Positions 1 to 10,129 of a stretch of 64,000 nucleotides of DNA are shown here, in pieces. The translations under genes and the position numbers were made by a program. The stretch spans positions 1 to 64,000 of the forward strand of contig CANKBJ010000003.1 of NCBI GenBank assembly GCA_947479905.1. Direction: 5' to 3'. Numbering within the stretch: position 1 is the stretch's first letter; each line of letters starts with the position of its first letter. The notes below the pieces were generated by a model that made no database searches, had not been told where the DNA came from, and saw nothing but the letters and a program-made list of their open reading frames with translations. Source of the stretch: Bradyrhizobiaceae bacterium. Its GTDB lineage: Bacteria > Pseudomonadota > Alphaproteobacteria > Rhizobiales > Xanthobacteraceae.

Positions 1-123
1 ACGCCGACGCCGACAACGCCGACGCGCAGCACGCGCTCAGGTGAAGAATTCGCAGCCTGTGTCATTCGCGGAAATTACCCCATTTGCCCGGGCGAACCCG
101 CCGCAAGCCCCGCCGTCACCTAG
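1..123 (+). CDS. possible C-terminal end of a truncated upstream gene (hypothetical)
   Basis: Frame 1 is open from base 1 to TAG at 121-123 (…TPTPTTPTRSTRSGEEFAACVIRGNYPICPGEPAASPAVT*). Short, no start in window, so weak. Confidence 0.3.
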   Translation, partial: TPTPTTPTRSTRSGEEFAACVIRGNYPICPGEPAASPAVT

Positions 124-231
124 CATGCGGTCCGGCGGCTGGCGACCGCGCCCGGCAAACGCGGTGAACACGTTTTGATTCCAAGCGTTACAGTTAACGG
201 CGAGCCCAAATCGCGTTGTTTTACCGCGATT

Positions 232-984
232 TTACTCGGCCGCGCGCGTCGCCGGGACCGCGAGCTTGAGGCCAACGGACAGCGCATCCTCGCGGAACGA
301 CTGCACCGCGCCGAGCGACAATTCAGCGCCGGTCTTGGTGCCGAGCGCCGGCAGTTTCTTCAGCACGTCGGCCGGCGCGGTGATGATGTGGCAGCCCATC
401 TGGTCGGCTTCGACGACGTTGAACACTTCGCGGGTCGAGGCCCAGATGATCTCGATGTTTTTTGTCTTGCGGGCGCGCGCAATGGCGTCCTGCATGATCG
501 GCCGGTAGTCGATGCCGAAATCGGCGAGGCGTCCGGCGAATACCGAGACGATCGCCGGCGCGCCGCCGTCGAGCGCTTCCATCGATTTGGCGACCTGCTC
601 GGAGGTGAAGATGGCGGTGAAATTGACCTTGATGCCGTCGCGCGACAGCGAGCGCACGGCGTCGTACAGCGGCTCGCCGCGCGTCGTGGTCACCGGCAGC
701 TTGACGTAAACATTCCTGCCCCAAGTGGCGATGACGCGCGCCTGCGCCACCATTTCTGGAATATCGTCGGAGAACACCTCGAAAGACAGATGATGCTCCG
801 GCACGGCGGCGACCAGATCGCGGCCATACGATTCGTAATCGCTGACGCCGGCCTTTTTCAACAGCGACGGATTGGTGGTGAAGCCGGCGATCCACGGCTG
901 TTTGGCCATTTCGACGATCTGCGCCTTATCGGCGCCGTCGGTGAACAGCTTGACCTTGAGCGATTTGAGCGTGGCGGCGGTCAT
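232..984 (-). CDS. transaldolase family protein (TalC/fructose-6-phosphate aldolase-like)
   Basis: 250 aa; motifs LFTDGADKAQIVEMAKQPWIAGFTTNPSLLKKAG and VYVKLPVTTTRGEPL, NFTAIFTSEQ typical of transaldolases. Confidence 0.88.
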   Translation of the reverse strand: MTAATLKSLKVKLFTDGADKAQIVEMAKQPWIAGFTTNPSLLKKAGVSDYESYGRDLVAAVPEHHLSFEVFSDDIPEMVAQARVIATWGRNVYVKLPVTTTRGEPLYDAVRSLSRDGIKVNFTAIFTSEQVAKSMEALDGGAPAIVSVFAGRLADFGIDYRPIMQDAIARARKTKNIEIIWASTREVFNVVEADQMGCHIITAPADVLKKLPALGTKTGAELSLGAVQSFREDALSVGLKLAVPATRAAE

Positions 985-999
985 GAGCGTGGAACCTTT

Positions 1000-2019
1000 C
1001 TACAGACGATGATAGGCGCGGTACCATTCTATAAATCTGGCGATGCCCTCGGCAATCGGCGTCGACGGCCGGAAATCGACGTCGCGCATCAGATCGTCGA
1101 CATTGGCATAAGTCGCCGGCACGTCGCCGGGTTGCATCGGCGCCAGTTCGCGGATCGCTTTCTTGCCGATCGACTTTTCCAGAAGTTCGACGACCTCAAG
1201 CAGTTCGACCGGATTGTTGTTGCCGATATTGTAAACGCGCCACGGCGCGCTGCTCGATGACGGGTCGGGTCTATTGCCGTCGTAGGCCGGATTGCCGGCC
1301 GGCGGCTTGTCGACCAGCCGTTCGATCGATTCGACCACGTCGTCGACATAGGTGAAGTCGCGCTGCATCTTGCCGTGATTGAACAGTCTGATCGGCTCGC
1401 CCGCGGCAATCGCCTTGGCGAAAATCCACATCGCCATGTCGGGCCGGCCCCACGGACCATAGACGGTGAAGAAGCGCAGGCCGGTGGCCGGCAGCTTGAA
1501 CAGATGCGCATAGGAATGCGCCATCGCCTCGTTGGCCTTCTTGGTCGCGCCGTACAGGCTCAATGGATGATCGACATTGTCGTGCGTCGAGAATGGCATC
1601 TGCGTGTTGCTGCCATAGACCGACGACGACGAGGCATAGAGAAGGTGCTTGCAGCCATTGTGCCGGCAGCCTTCGAGAATGTTAGTGAAGCCGACCAGGT
1701 TCGAATCGATATAGGCGTGCGGATCGATCAGCGAGTAGCGCACGCCGGCCTGCGCCGCGAGATGCACGACATGGGCGAACCGATGCTCGGCAAACAAGGC
1801 CGCCATGCCGGCGCGGTCGGCGAGATCGAGCCTGATGAAGCGGAAGCCGGGAAACTTTGCGAGTTCGGCGAGCCGCGCGTCTTTCAGCGCCGGATCGTAA
1901 TAGGCGTTGAGATTGTCGATGCCGACGACGGCGCGGCCGCCTTCCAGCAGACGCCGGCTGACGTGATAGCCGATGAAACCGGCGGCGCCGGTGACAAGTA
2001 CGGAATCTACAGCCGCCAC
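1000..2019 (-). CDS. NAD-dependent epimerase, UDP-glucuronate 4-epimerase-like
   Basis: 339 aa; VTGAAGFIGYHVSRRLLEGG Rossmann motif, YGATKKANE (YxxxK), RFFTVYGPWGRPDMA typical of UDP-GlcA epimerases. Confidence 0.88.
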   Translation of the reverse strand: MAAVDSVLVTGAAGFIGYHVSRRLLEGGRAVVGIDNLNAYYDPALKDARLAELAKFPGFRFIRLDLADRAGMAALFAEHRFAHVVHLAAQAGVRYSLIDPHAYIDSNLVGFTNILEGCRHNGCKHLLYASSSSVYGSNTQMPFSTHDNVDHPLSLYGATKKANEAMAHSYAHLFKLPATGLRFFTVYGPWGRPDMAMWIFAKAIAAGEPIRLFNHGKMQRDFTYVDDVVESIERLVDKPPAGNPAYDGNRPDPSSSSAPWRVYNIGNNNPVELLEVVELLEKSIGKKAIRELAPMQPGDVPATYANVDDLMRDVDFRPSTPIAEGIARFIEWYRAYHRL

Positions 2020-3290
2020 AGATCGATCTCCTTCGGCTTTTGCGCGCGGTCAAGCTTCGATTTCACGTCGATGACAACGCCCTGCCCGCCCTTGAGCAAC
2101 CCGCCGATCAACGGCCAGCCGCCGGAAACATAGTCCCGGTGCGCGACCGCGAGAATCACGGCATCGGCCGGCTTCAATTGATCGAACGGCGTCAGCGTCA
2201 TCTGATATTCGTGCGCCGCCTCTTCCGGCAGCGCAACGGGGTCATGCACCTGCACCGCGATGCCGACCTTGCGCAGGGCGAGCACGATGTCGACCACTTT
2301 GGTGTTGCGGATGTCGGGCACGTTTTCCTTGAACGTCATGCCCAGAATGGTGACGGCCGGATTGGCGCTGCCACGTTGCAGCAGCATGCGCATGCATTCG
2401 TTCGCCACGCGCTCGGCCATGGCGTCGTTGATGCGGCGGCCGGCCAGGATGATTTCCGGATGATAGCCGGCCTTCTCGGCGCGGTAGGTGAGATAATAGG
2501 GGTCGACGCCGATGCAATGGCCGCCGACCAGGCCGGGCTCGTATTTCAGGAAATTCCATTTGGTGCCGGCGGCGGCCAGCACATCGCCGGTATCGATGCC
2601 AAGTTGCGCGAACACCGCCGACAATTCGTTCATGAAGGCGATGTTGAGATCGCGCTGCGTGTTTTCGATCACCTTGGCGGCTTCCGCGACCTTGATCGAC
2701 GGCGCGCGGTGTATGCCGGCGGAGACCACCGAGCCATAGACGTCGCCGACAATGTCCAGCGTCGCCGCGTCCTGCGCCGACACCACTTTCATGATGGTCT
2801 CAAAGCGGTGCAGCTTGTCGCCGGGATTGATGCGTTCCGGCGAATAGCCAATGGTGAAGTCGGTCCCGGCTTTGAGGCCCGAGACCGCTTCCAGCACCGG
2901 CAGGCAGTCTTCCTCGCAGGCGCCCGGATAGACGGTCGATTCATAAACCACGATGTCGCCGCGCTTGAGGACGCCGCCAACCGTCTTCGAGGCGCTGAGC
3001 ATGGCGCCGAGATCGGGACGGCGCGCCGTATCGATCGGCGTCGGCACGGTCACGATGTAGAAATCGCTTGTCCTCAGCGCCGCCGGGTCGCCGGTATAGG
3101 TCAAGGCAGGCAGGGCCAGGTCCTCGGCCTCGACTTCGCGGGTCCGGTCGAGGCCGGACTTCAGCTCGGCAATGCGCGCGGCATTGATGTCGAAGCCGAC
3201 AACCGGCACGCCGGCGCGGGCGAAGGCCGCCGCCACCGGCAATCCGACATAGCCCAGTCCAATGACCGCGATTTTACGTCCGTGCGCCAA
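2007..3290 (-). CDS. nucleotide sugar dehydrogenase (UDP-glucose/GDP-mannose dehydrogenase family)
   Basis: 427 aa; IAVIGLGYVGLPVAAAFA N-terminus, GLVGGHCIGVDPYYLTYRAEKAGY active-site motif. Overlaps the epimerase gene by 13 bp. Confidence 0.92.
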   Translation of the reverse strand: MAHGRKIAVIGLGYVGLPVAAAFARAGVPVVGFDINAARIAELKSGLDRTREVEAEDLALPALTYTGDPAALRTSDFYIVTVPTPIDTARRPDLGAMLSASKTVGGVLKRGDIVVYESTVYPGACEEDCLPVLEAVSGLKAGTDFTIGYSPERINPGDKLHRFETIMKVVSAQDAATLDIVGDVYGSVVSAGIHRAPSIKVAEAAKVIENTQRDLNIAFMNELSAVFAQLGIDTGDVLAAAGTKWNFLKYEPGLVGGHCIGVDPYYLTYRAEKAGYHPEIILAGRRINDAMAERVANECMRMLLQRGSANPAVTILGMTFKENVPDIRNTKVVDIVLALRKVGIAVQVHDPVALPEEAAHEYQMTLTPFDQLKPADAVILAVAHRDYVSGGWPLIGGLLKGGQGVVIDVKSKLDRAQKPKEIDLWRL

Positions 3291-3332
3291 TTTGAGCCCT
3301 GTCCCGTTGCCCGCTTGCGGCGTCTTTAACCG

Positions 3333-4496
3333 TCAAAGTGCCGCGGCGGCAAGCGTGCGGCCCAGCAGCCGGTCGTAAAGCTCGACCGTTTTGCCGCCGA
3401 TCCGGGCGCTGGAAAACTCGGTTTCGGCGAGATGCCGCCCGGCCGCGCCGTAAAGCCGCCGTAGCGCCGGATCGCGCGCCAGATGCTCGATCGCCGCCGC
3501 CAGCGCCTCGGGGTCGTCCGGCGGCACCAGCAGGCCGTTAACCCCGTTGCGCGCGATTTCGCGGCAGCCGGGGACATCGCTGGCGATCATCGGCCGGCCG
3601 CAGGCGGCGGCTTCCAGAAGGCTCTTGGGCAGCCCCTCGCGCCGCGACAAAAGGACCGCGATATGCGCCTGCGCCCAGACCTGGCGGACGTCGTTGACAT
3701 GGCCGAGCAAGGTCACGTTCGGCTTGCGCGCCCAGGAGGCGATCTCGGCATCGGGAATGGAGGCCGGATTGGCGGGATCGGCCTGTCCGGCGATCAGCAG
3801 CCGGACCGGCAGACCGCGCGCGTTCAGGAGATCGTGCGCCGCGATCACGGTGCGCAGGCCCTTGTCTTCGAGCAGGCGGCCGACATAGCCAAGCGTCACC
3901 TCGCCGTCCGGTTCCGGCAAGGGCGTGAGAACATCGACATCCACCCCTGACCCCGGAATAAGCGACACGCGGGCGGCATCGACGCCGATGGCGACGATGG
4001 CGTCGCGGTCGTCGCTGTTTTGCACAAGCGCCGACGCGCGGCGGCCGTTCAATATCCAGCGCAACAGCGCCTTGAGTACCGGCCGCACCAGACGCGACTT
4101 GAGCGATTGCGACGTGAAGGTCGAGCCCAGACCGGCAAAGGCATTGAGCTGCGCCATGGCCAGACCGCGGGCGGCGAGCGAGCCGATCACCGACGGTTGC
4201 AGGGCGACATGGTGGACCAGATCGGGCGCGAGCCGCCGATATAAAGCGCGCACCTCGCGGATAATGGCGATCAGGTCGAACGGATTGAGACTGCCGCGCC
4301 GCCAGGCGAGCGGGTGCAGATGAAAGCCGAGGGCCTCGATGCGCTTAGCCCCGTCGACGACGTGGGTGGCGACATGCACATCATAACCGGCGCGCTGCGC
4401 GGCCAGCGCCATCGGAATCCGGTGTGACAGGAAGTACCAGTCCTCCGTCACCAGATAGAGCAGCACGGGCGCGGAAGCCGGTTTTGGCAAATTCAC
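3333..4496 (-). CDS. glycosyltransferase family 4
   Basis: 387 aa; LGYVGRLLEDKGLRTVIAA…SRREGLPKSLLEAAACGRPMIASDVPGCREIA GT4 motif. Confidence 0.88.
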   Translation of the reverse strand: MNLPKPASAPVLLYLVTEDWYFLSHRIPMALAAQRAGYDVHVATHVVDGAKRIEALGFHLHPLAWRRGSLNPFDLIAIIREVRALYRRLAPDLVHHVALQPSVIGSLAARGLAMAQLNAFAGLGSTFTSQSLKSRLVRPVLKALLRWILNGRRASALVQNSDDRDAIVAIGVDAARVSLIPGSGVDVDVLTPLPEPDGEVTLGYVGRLLEDKGLRTVIAAHDLLNARGLPVRLLIAGQADPANPASIPDAEIASWARKPNVTLLGHVNDVRQVWAQAHIAVLLSRREGLPKSLLEAAACGRPMIASDVPGCREIARNGVNGLLVPPDDPEALAAAIEHLARDPALRRLYGAAGRHLAETEFSSARIGGKTVELYDRLLGRTLAAAAL

Positions 4497-4651
4497 CGGT
4501 AAAATTCTCCTCGGCAGGACGCGGCGTCAGAACCGTCCACATAACCTAATTGGAAGAATATTGCCGCAAATTGAAAAGTTTTTGCAGACAAAAATGCTGT
4601 AGAAGGTCCGCCGGCAGACAAACTGCGCGCAGAATCGACGTCGAGACGTGA

Positions 4652-5692
4652 ATGACCGGCAACGCCATCAATCTTGATTTCGCCTATTACGTCCTGGCTT
4701 TCGCCTTGCTGGCGATCGTCGCCTGCGGCGTCTGCGCCGGGCTCGTCACGCTACTGCGGCCGCTGCTGTTGCGCCATGTGATGGCCAAGCCGAACCGGCG
4801 CTCGTCGCACAAGGCGCCGACGCCGCAGGGCGGCGGCATCGCGGTGATCGCCGCCGTGGCCGTGGCGGCGGCCTGTGCTTTCGTCTTCGTCCCGGACATT
4901 GAAACCGCGGCCGGCACGCTCGGCATTCTGATGGCGGCGACGGTCGGACTGGCGCTGGTCGGCGTCAGCGACGACGTCCGGCCACTCGGCGCGACGCCGC
5001 GGCTGATCCTGCAAGGCATCGCCGTCGCCGTGGTGATCGCGATCCTGCCGCAAGACTTGCGCGTACTGCCGTTCGCGCCGTGGTGGGCCGAGCGCATCAT
5101 GATGTTGATCGCCGGCGTCTGGCTGGTGAACCTGGTGAATTTCATGGACGGCATCGACCTGATGACGGTCGGAGAAGTCGTGCCGGTGACGACCGGTCTG
5201 ACGATCGCGGCGGCACTCGGCGCCCTGCCGATTGAGGGCACGGTCGTCGCTGTCGCGCTGTGCGGAGCGCTGCTCGGCTTTGCGCCGTTCAACAAACCGG
5301 TGGCGAGGATATTTCTCGGCGATGTCGGCAGTCTGCCGATCGGACTGCTGATGTTCTGGCTGTTGCTGCTGCTGGCCGGCAGCGGCCATCTCGCCGCCGC
5401 GCTGCTTCTGCCGCTGTATTATGTGGCCGACGCCACGGTGACGCTGATCCGCCGTTTCCGCGCCGGCGAACAGGTGACGCAGGCGCACCGCAGCCACTTC
5501 TATCAACGCGCGCTCGACGGCGGACTGCCGGTGAATGCGATCATCGCGCGCGTCGTCTTCATGAACGTTGCGCTGATCGTGCTGGCGACCACCACCATTC
5601 TCTATCCGTCGCACTGGATCGACGCGCTGGCGCTGGCCGCCGGATGTTTGCTCGTCGGCTGGCGGCTCTACCGCTTCGAGCGCAGCGCCTGA
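4652..5692 (+). CDS. MraY/WecA-like undecaprenyl-phosphate glycosyl-1-phosphate transferase
   Basis: 346 aa multi-TM; KPNRRSSHKAPTPQGGGIAVI, NFMDGIDLMT, IFLGDVGSLPIG motifs. Confidence 0.88.
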   Translation: MTGNAINLDFAYYVLAFALLAIVACGVCAGLVTLLRPLLLRHVMAKPNRRSSHKAPTPQGGGIAVIAAVAVAAACAFVFVPDIETAAGTLGILMAATVGLALVGVSDDVRPLGATPRLILQGIAVAVVIAILPQDLRVLPFAPWWAERIMMLIAGVWLVNLVNFMDGIDLMTVGEVVPVTTGLTIAAALGALPIEGTVVAVALCGALLGFAPFNKPVARIFLGDVGSLPIGLLMFWLLLLLAGSGHLAAALLLPLYYVADATVTLIRRFRAGEQVTQAHRSHFYQRALDGGLPVNAIIARVVFMNVALIVLATTTILYPSHWIDALALAAGCLLVGWRLYRFERSA

Positions 5693-6729
5693 TCGAGCGC
5701 GTCGATCACTTGTCCCGGCGTCAGTGCGTCTAGGCAGGCGCTCTGGCTCTCCAGCCGCCGCTCGCAGCCTTCCAACTGGCACGGCGTGCAGGGAAAGGCA
5801 TTCTGCACCAGCGCGACATTTCCGCGCCGCTGGATCTTGCCGGTCGCCGCCCACATCGGCTCCAGGCCATCCACCGGCCACGGTCCCCATAGCCGCGGAT
5901 CGGTCGGCCCATAAAGTGCGATCGTCGGCACACCGGTCGCGGCGGCGAGATGCGTCACCGACGTATCGGGACCGACATAGACCCGCGCACCGGCCAATAG
6001 GCCGGACAACTGTGCCCAGTCGAGTTTGCCGTCGAGCCGCGTGACGGCAGCGCCCGCCCATACATCGTCGAGATAGGCGTGCTCGTCCGCCGCCGGCCCG
6101 CCGGTCGCGACCACCGTCAAGCCGCGCGCGCTAAGGGCCGCCGCGAGGTCGCGCCAGCCCGACGCGGTCCATTGCTTGTAACGAAACATGGGAACTGCGT
6201 GGATCACCGCGTAATCGCCGGTGGGCACGGCGTCGCTGGCGCGCGCGCGCGGCGCCACCATGCGCGGCACGCGGTCAACGCCGAGCAGATCGGCGAGCCG
6301 CAGCATTTCCTCGACGCGATGCACGCCAGGTTCATATACCAGCGCGCGATCCAGCAGCCGCTGCTTCATGCGGCCGTTGAAGGTCCGCTCGACCAGCGCC
6401 ACGCGCTGGCGACCGGCAACGAGGGCGAAGAATGTCGGCCGGTCGCCGCTTTGCGTCGAGATGGCGAGATCGTAGCGGCGCCAAAGTTTCGCGGCGAGTG
6501 TGAGACTTTGTGCGAGCGTGCGCCGCGCCGGCATGGCGACGACATTGTTGATGTACGGATTGCCTTGCAGGATTCCGGCGGTGTCGGCGAATACCAATGC
6601 GTCGATGGTAGCGTCCGGCCAGGCGCGGCGCAGGCTGGCGATCAGCGGCGTGGTCAGCAGCACGTCGCCGAGCCTTCGCAAGGCGATGACCAGAATGCGC
6701 GGGCGCGGTGGCAGATCGATACGCGCCAT
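5668..6729 (-). CDS. glycosyltransferase family 9 (heptosyltransferase-like)
   Basis: 353 aa; ILVIALRRLGDVLLTTPLIASLRRAWPDATID and VGPDTSVTHLAAATGVPTIALYGPTDPRLWGPW. Convergent 25-bp overlap with the preceding + strand gene. Confidence 0.87.
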   Translation of the reverse strand: MARIDLPPRPRILVIALRRLGDVLLTTPLIASLRRAWPDATIDALVFADTAGILQGNPYINNVVAMPARRTLAQSLTLAAKLWRRYDLAISTQSGDRPTFFALVAGRQRVALVERTFNGRMKQRLLDRALVYEPGVHRVEEMLRLADLLGVDRVPRMVAPRARASDAVPTGDYAVIHAVPMFRYKQWTASGWRDLAAALSARGLTVVATGGPAADEHAYLDDVWAGAAVTRLDGKLDWAQLSGLLAGARVYVGPDTSVTHLAAATGVPTIALYGPTDPRLWGPWPVDGLEPMWAATGKIQRRGNVALVQNAFPCTPCQLEGCERRLESQSACLDALTPGQVIDALDQALRSKR

Positions 6730-6734
6730 AGGCG

Positions 6735-7580
6735 TCAGGCTCCGGCGTTGTCGTCAGCCGGCGCGATGCGCAGCGCCGACAGGCCGCGTTTGGCGCGCAC
6801 GCTGTCGCCTTGGAGAATCTCACCCAGTTTGCGTTCGTTTTCAGGCAAAGCCGAGCGGTCGGCTTCGGCATGCCAGAGATGGATGACGCCGGTGGCGAAG
6901 CTGCCGTCCTTGCGCGTCACCCCGGCGCGCAGCAGGCGCACGATGATGTCGGAATCTTCCTTGCCCCAGCCGCTGTAGTCGGCGTCGTAGCCGTCGACGG
7001 CGAGGAGATCGGCGCGCCAGATCGCCAGATTGGCCGAACGCGCGCCCTTCCATTGCTTGCGGCGCAGCCGCCGCAACGGACCAAGCGGCAGGTGCAAGAG
7101 CGCCGACAGCCGGTTGACGCCGCCGCGAAACCGCTCTTTGAGCCAGGTGGCGCAGCTCCAGTTCTCCGGCGAAAGCCCGTCGCGCAGCACCTGCGCGGTC
7201 AGTTCGCGCGACAGCAAAATGCGGTTGCCGGTGACGAAGCAGCCCTGCTCGGCCAGACGGCGATGAATGGCGACAAAGTCCGGCCGCGCGATGCAATCGC
7301 CGTCGAGAAAGACGATGTAGTCGCCGCGCGCGGCCAATACAGCACGGTTGCGGATTTCGCCGGCGCGGAAGCCCTTGTCCTCGTGCCAGACATGCACGAC
7401 GCGATGGCCGATCGACGACTTGAAAGTCTCGACCAAAGCCGCCGTCGCCGGTCCGGAACCGTCGTCGGCAACGATGACCTCGAAATCGCGGTCGGTCTGC
7501 CGGCCAAGCGAACGCAAGCTCGCGGCGAGCGCATCCTCGCGGTTATAGGTGGTGACGATGACGGAAATCAGCGCGGCCAC
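6735..7580 (-). CDS. glycosyltransferase family 2
   Basis: 281 aa; ISVIVTTYNREDALAASLRSLGRQT…DDGS…VFLDGDC, GT2 fold motifs. Confidence 0.88.
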   Translation of the reverse strand: MAALISVIVTTYNREDALAASLRSLGRQTDRDFEVIVADDGSGPATAALVETFKSSIGHRVVHVWHEDKGFRAGEIRNRAVLAARGDYIVFLDGDCIARPDFVAIHRRLAEQGCFVTGNRILLSRELTAQVLRDGLSPENWSCATWLKERFRGGVNRLSALLHLPLGPLRRLRRKQWKGARSANLAIWRADLLAVDGYDADYSGWGKEDSDIIVRLLRAGVTRKDGSFATGVIHLWHAEADRSALPENERKLGEILQGDSVRAKRGLSALRIAPADDNAGA

Positions 7581-7682
7581 GCGAATTCTCTGGATTGATT
7601 GCCTGCGCAGGCTTTAGCCGAACGCGAGGCCCACGACAAATCCCTATTGCCCTTGCCGGGCTCAACTGGCAATCATCCGGCA

Positions 7683-8474
7683 ATGGCCAAAATTACTGCC
7701 TATATCCTCACCTTCAACGAGGAAGAGAAGATCGCCGCCGCGGTCGAGACCGTGCTGTGGGCGGACGAAGTCGTCGTCGTCGATTCGTTCAGCACCGACC
7801 GAACGCCTGAGATCGCCACGGCGCTCGGCGCCCGCGTCGTCAACGTCGTCTTCAACGGTTTCGGCGACCTGCGCAACCGCGCGCTTGAGGCCTGCACGCA
7901 CGAATGGATCTTCAGCCTCGATTCCGACGAGCGCTGCACGGCGGAGGTGCGCGACGAAATCCTCGGCCTGATTGCCGGGCAGCCGGCGCACGATGTCTAT
8001 CTGGTGCCGCGGCGCAGCTACATGATGGGGCGCTGGATCAAGGGCTCCGGCTGGTATCCGAACTTCCGCCAGCCGCAGCTCTTCCGCAAGGGCGCGATGC
8101 GCTACACGCTGGAGCCGGTACACGAAGGCTTTGAAAATCTCAGCGGCAAGCCGCTCGGTACCTTGCAGAACGCGGTCTGGCAATTTCCATTCCGCAATCT
8201 CGAGGAAGTCATCAAGAAGATGAACCGCTACTCCTCGCTCGGCGTGCCGAAGCTTGCCAACAAGCGGGTGTCGATGGCAAGCGCGCTTGGCCACGGCCTG
8301 TGGTCGTTTTTCAAACACTATGTGATGAAGGGCGGCTTCCTCGACGGCTGGGCCGGCTTCGTCATCGCCTTCGGCAATTTCGAAGGCACCTTCTATCGCT
8401 ACGCCAAACGATACGAAGAAACGCGGAACTGGGCGCCGCCAAAGAGCGGGCCGATCCGCAAGTCGTCACCCTGA
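7683..8474 (+). CDS. glycosyltransferase family 2 (WaaE/KdtX-like LPS core transferase)
   Basis: MAKITAYILTFNEEEKIAAAVETVLWADEVVVVDSFSTD…FSLDSDER; track ORF begins at 7599 but the family-like start is M at 7683. Confidence 0.85.
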   Translation: MAKITAYILTFNEEEKIAAAVETVLWADEVVVVDSFSTDRTPEIATALGARVVNVVFNGFGDLRNRALEACTHEWIFSLDSDERCTAEVRDEILGLIAGQPAHDVYLVPRRSYMMGRWIKGSGWYPNFRQPQLFRKGAMRYTLEPVHEGFENLSGKPLGTLQNAVWQFPFRNLEEVIKKMNRYSSLGVPKLANKRVSMASALGHGLWSFFKHYVMKGGFLDGWAGFVIAFGNFEGTFYRYAKRYEETRNWAPPKSGPIRKSSP

Positions 8475-8592
8475 GGTGCGAGGCGTTCCGCCAGCACGCT
8501 GTCGAGCGTGCGGATCGGCACCTGGATGACCTGTGCCGCCGTCATGCGCGGGACCGGAACAGGCGACGCCGAGACACGGAAATTTTTCTGGT

Positions 8593-10065
8593 TTATTTGT
8601 TCTTGAGGGCGGCGCTGCGCTGGACAATCGAGGTCGTCGATTGCCCGGGCACCAGATCGATGAGCACGACCGAACCGCCGAGCGCTTCGACGATGTCGTG
8701 GCCGACGACGTCCTCGCGCTTGTAGTCGCTGCCCTTGACCAGAATGGTCGGCTTGATCTGCGCGATCAGATTTTTCGGCGTGTCCTCGTCGAAGACGACG
8801 ACGAGATCGACGGCGGCGAGCGCGGCGAGAACCTCGGCGCGCGACTGCACGTTCTGCACGGGCCGGCCCTCGCCTTTCAACCGCGTCACCGAGGCATCGC
8901 CATTGAGGCCGACCACCAGCCGGTCGCAGGAAGCGCGCGCGGCGGCGAGCAGCTTGACGTGACCGGGATGCAGTAGATCGAAGCAGCCATTGGTGAATCC
9001 GATGCGCAGGCCCTGTTTACGCCAATCGCCGAGATGCTCGTCGAGCAAGGCCCAGTCGAACACGATCTTTTCTTCCGGCGCCAGCGAGGCGGCGGGGAGA
9101 ATGCGCGAGCGCAATTCGGCCACCGTGAGCGTCGCCGTGCCGCGTTTGCCGACGACGACGGCGGCGGCGGCATTGGCGGCGCGCATCGCCGATTCGAAAT
9201 CGGCGTTCATCGCCAGCATTGCCGACAGGACGGCGACGACGGTATCGCCCGCGCCCGAAACGTCGCGCACGCGCACCGGATAAGCCGGAACGTGGATCGG
9301 CGTGCCGTCCGTCACCAGCGTCATGCCGTCCTCGCTGCGCGTCACCAGCACTGCCCCGATCCCGTTATTTAGCCGCAACGCATTCGCCGAAGCGACGATG
9401 GAGTCATTGGTATTCCACGATACGCCCGTCGCTTCAGCAAGCTCCTGCCGATTTGGCGTAACGACTGTCGCACCTTTGTACTTAGAGTAGTCACGACCTT
9501 TCGGATCGACGACTACCGGCTTTTTCGCGGCGATGGCGGCGGCCACTACGGCACGAATTACATTCGGCGTAAGCACACCTTTGCCGTAGTCGGAAAGAAC
9601 AACAGCCCCACAATTCGGCAACGCCTTTGTCACGCGCTCGATCAGCGCGGCTTCGCTTGCATTGTCGGCCTGCGATGTGACTTCCCAATCGGCACGCAAG
9701 AGATGAGCCGAGTGATGCTCCGAGACAAACCGAGTTTTGCGAGTCGTAGGTCGCAGCGCATCTTTTACCGGAAGAAAATCAACCCTTGGGTACCCGGCGA
9801 CATGCCTAATCAACTCGCCGCCAGCCGAATCTTCCCCGATCAAGCCGATCAAAATGCAGCGGCTGCCTAACGACACCAGATTGCGCGCGACATTGCCGGC
9901 GCCGCCGACCATGATTTCGCTGCGCTTGACCGCGATCACCGGCGTCGGCGCTTCCGGCGATATGCGCGTGACATCGCCATAGACGAATTCGTCCAGCATC
10001 AGATCGCCAATGCAAAGCACGGTCTGATTGCCGAGGTCGGTGAGGTGCTTGTCGAAATCGAACAT
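8593..10065 (-). CDS. hldE: bifunctional D-glycero-beta-D-manno-heptose-7-phosphate kinase / heptose-1-phosphate adenylyltransferase
   Basis: 490 aa; PfkB kinase domain (DVSGAGDTVVAVLSAMLA) fused to cytidylyltransferase-like domain (GFTNGCFDLLHPGHVKLL). Confidence 0.95.
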   Translation of the reverse strand: MFDFDKHLTDLGNQTVLCIGDLMLDEFVYGDVTRISPEAPTPVIAVKRSEIMVGGAGNVARNLVSLGSRCILIGLIGEDSAGGELIRHVAGYPRVDFLPVKDALRPTTRKTRFVSEHHSAHLLRADWEVTSQADNASEAALIERVTKALPNCGAVVLSDYGKGVLTPNVIRAVVAAAIAAKKPVVVDPKGRDYSKYKGATVVTPNRQELAEATGVSWNTNDSIVASANALRLNNGIGAVLVTRSEDGMTLVTDGTPIHVPAYPVRVRDVSGAGDTVVAVLSAMLAMNADFESAMRAANAAAAVVVGKRGTATLTVAELRSRILPAASLAPEEKIVFDWALLDEHLGDWRKQGLRIGFTNGCFDLLHPGHVKLLAAARASCDRLVVGLNGDASVTRLKGEGRPVQNVQSRAEVLAALAAVDLVVVFDEDTPKNLIAQIKPTILVKGSDYKREDVVGHDIVEALGGSVVLIDLVPGQSTTSIVQRSAALKNK

Positions 10066-10080
10066 ACTTATTTTGTCCTG

Positions 10081-10127
10081 CGCATGATCATGTCCGAAAA
10101 CCGGTTCCCACTTTTCGGGATCATGCG
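10081..10127. repeat. 47-bp dispersed repeat with 9-bp terminal inverted repeats CGCATGATC/GATCATGCG (copy 1)
   Basis: cgcatgatcatgtccgaaaaccggttcccacttttcgggatcatgcg; 42/47 identical by eye to 30252-30298. Confidence 0.85.
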
Positions 10128-10129
10128 CG

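Noticed and set aside
1-30. ACGCCG-type short tandem repeat as a CRISPR or VNTR
   Set aside because: Only a few imperfect units in GC-rich, probably coding sequence at the window edge.
5260-5733. 157-aa plus-strand ORF
   Set aside because: Shifted-frame shadow inside the MraY/WecA-like gene.
4751-6061. 436-aa minus-strand ORF
   Set aside because: Antisense to the MraY/WecA-like gene and out of frame with the GT9 gene; low-complexity Arg/Gln-rich.
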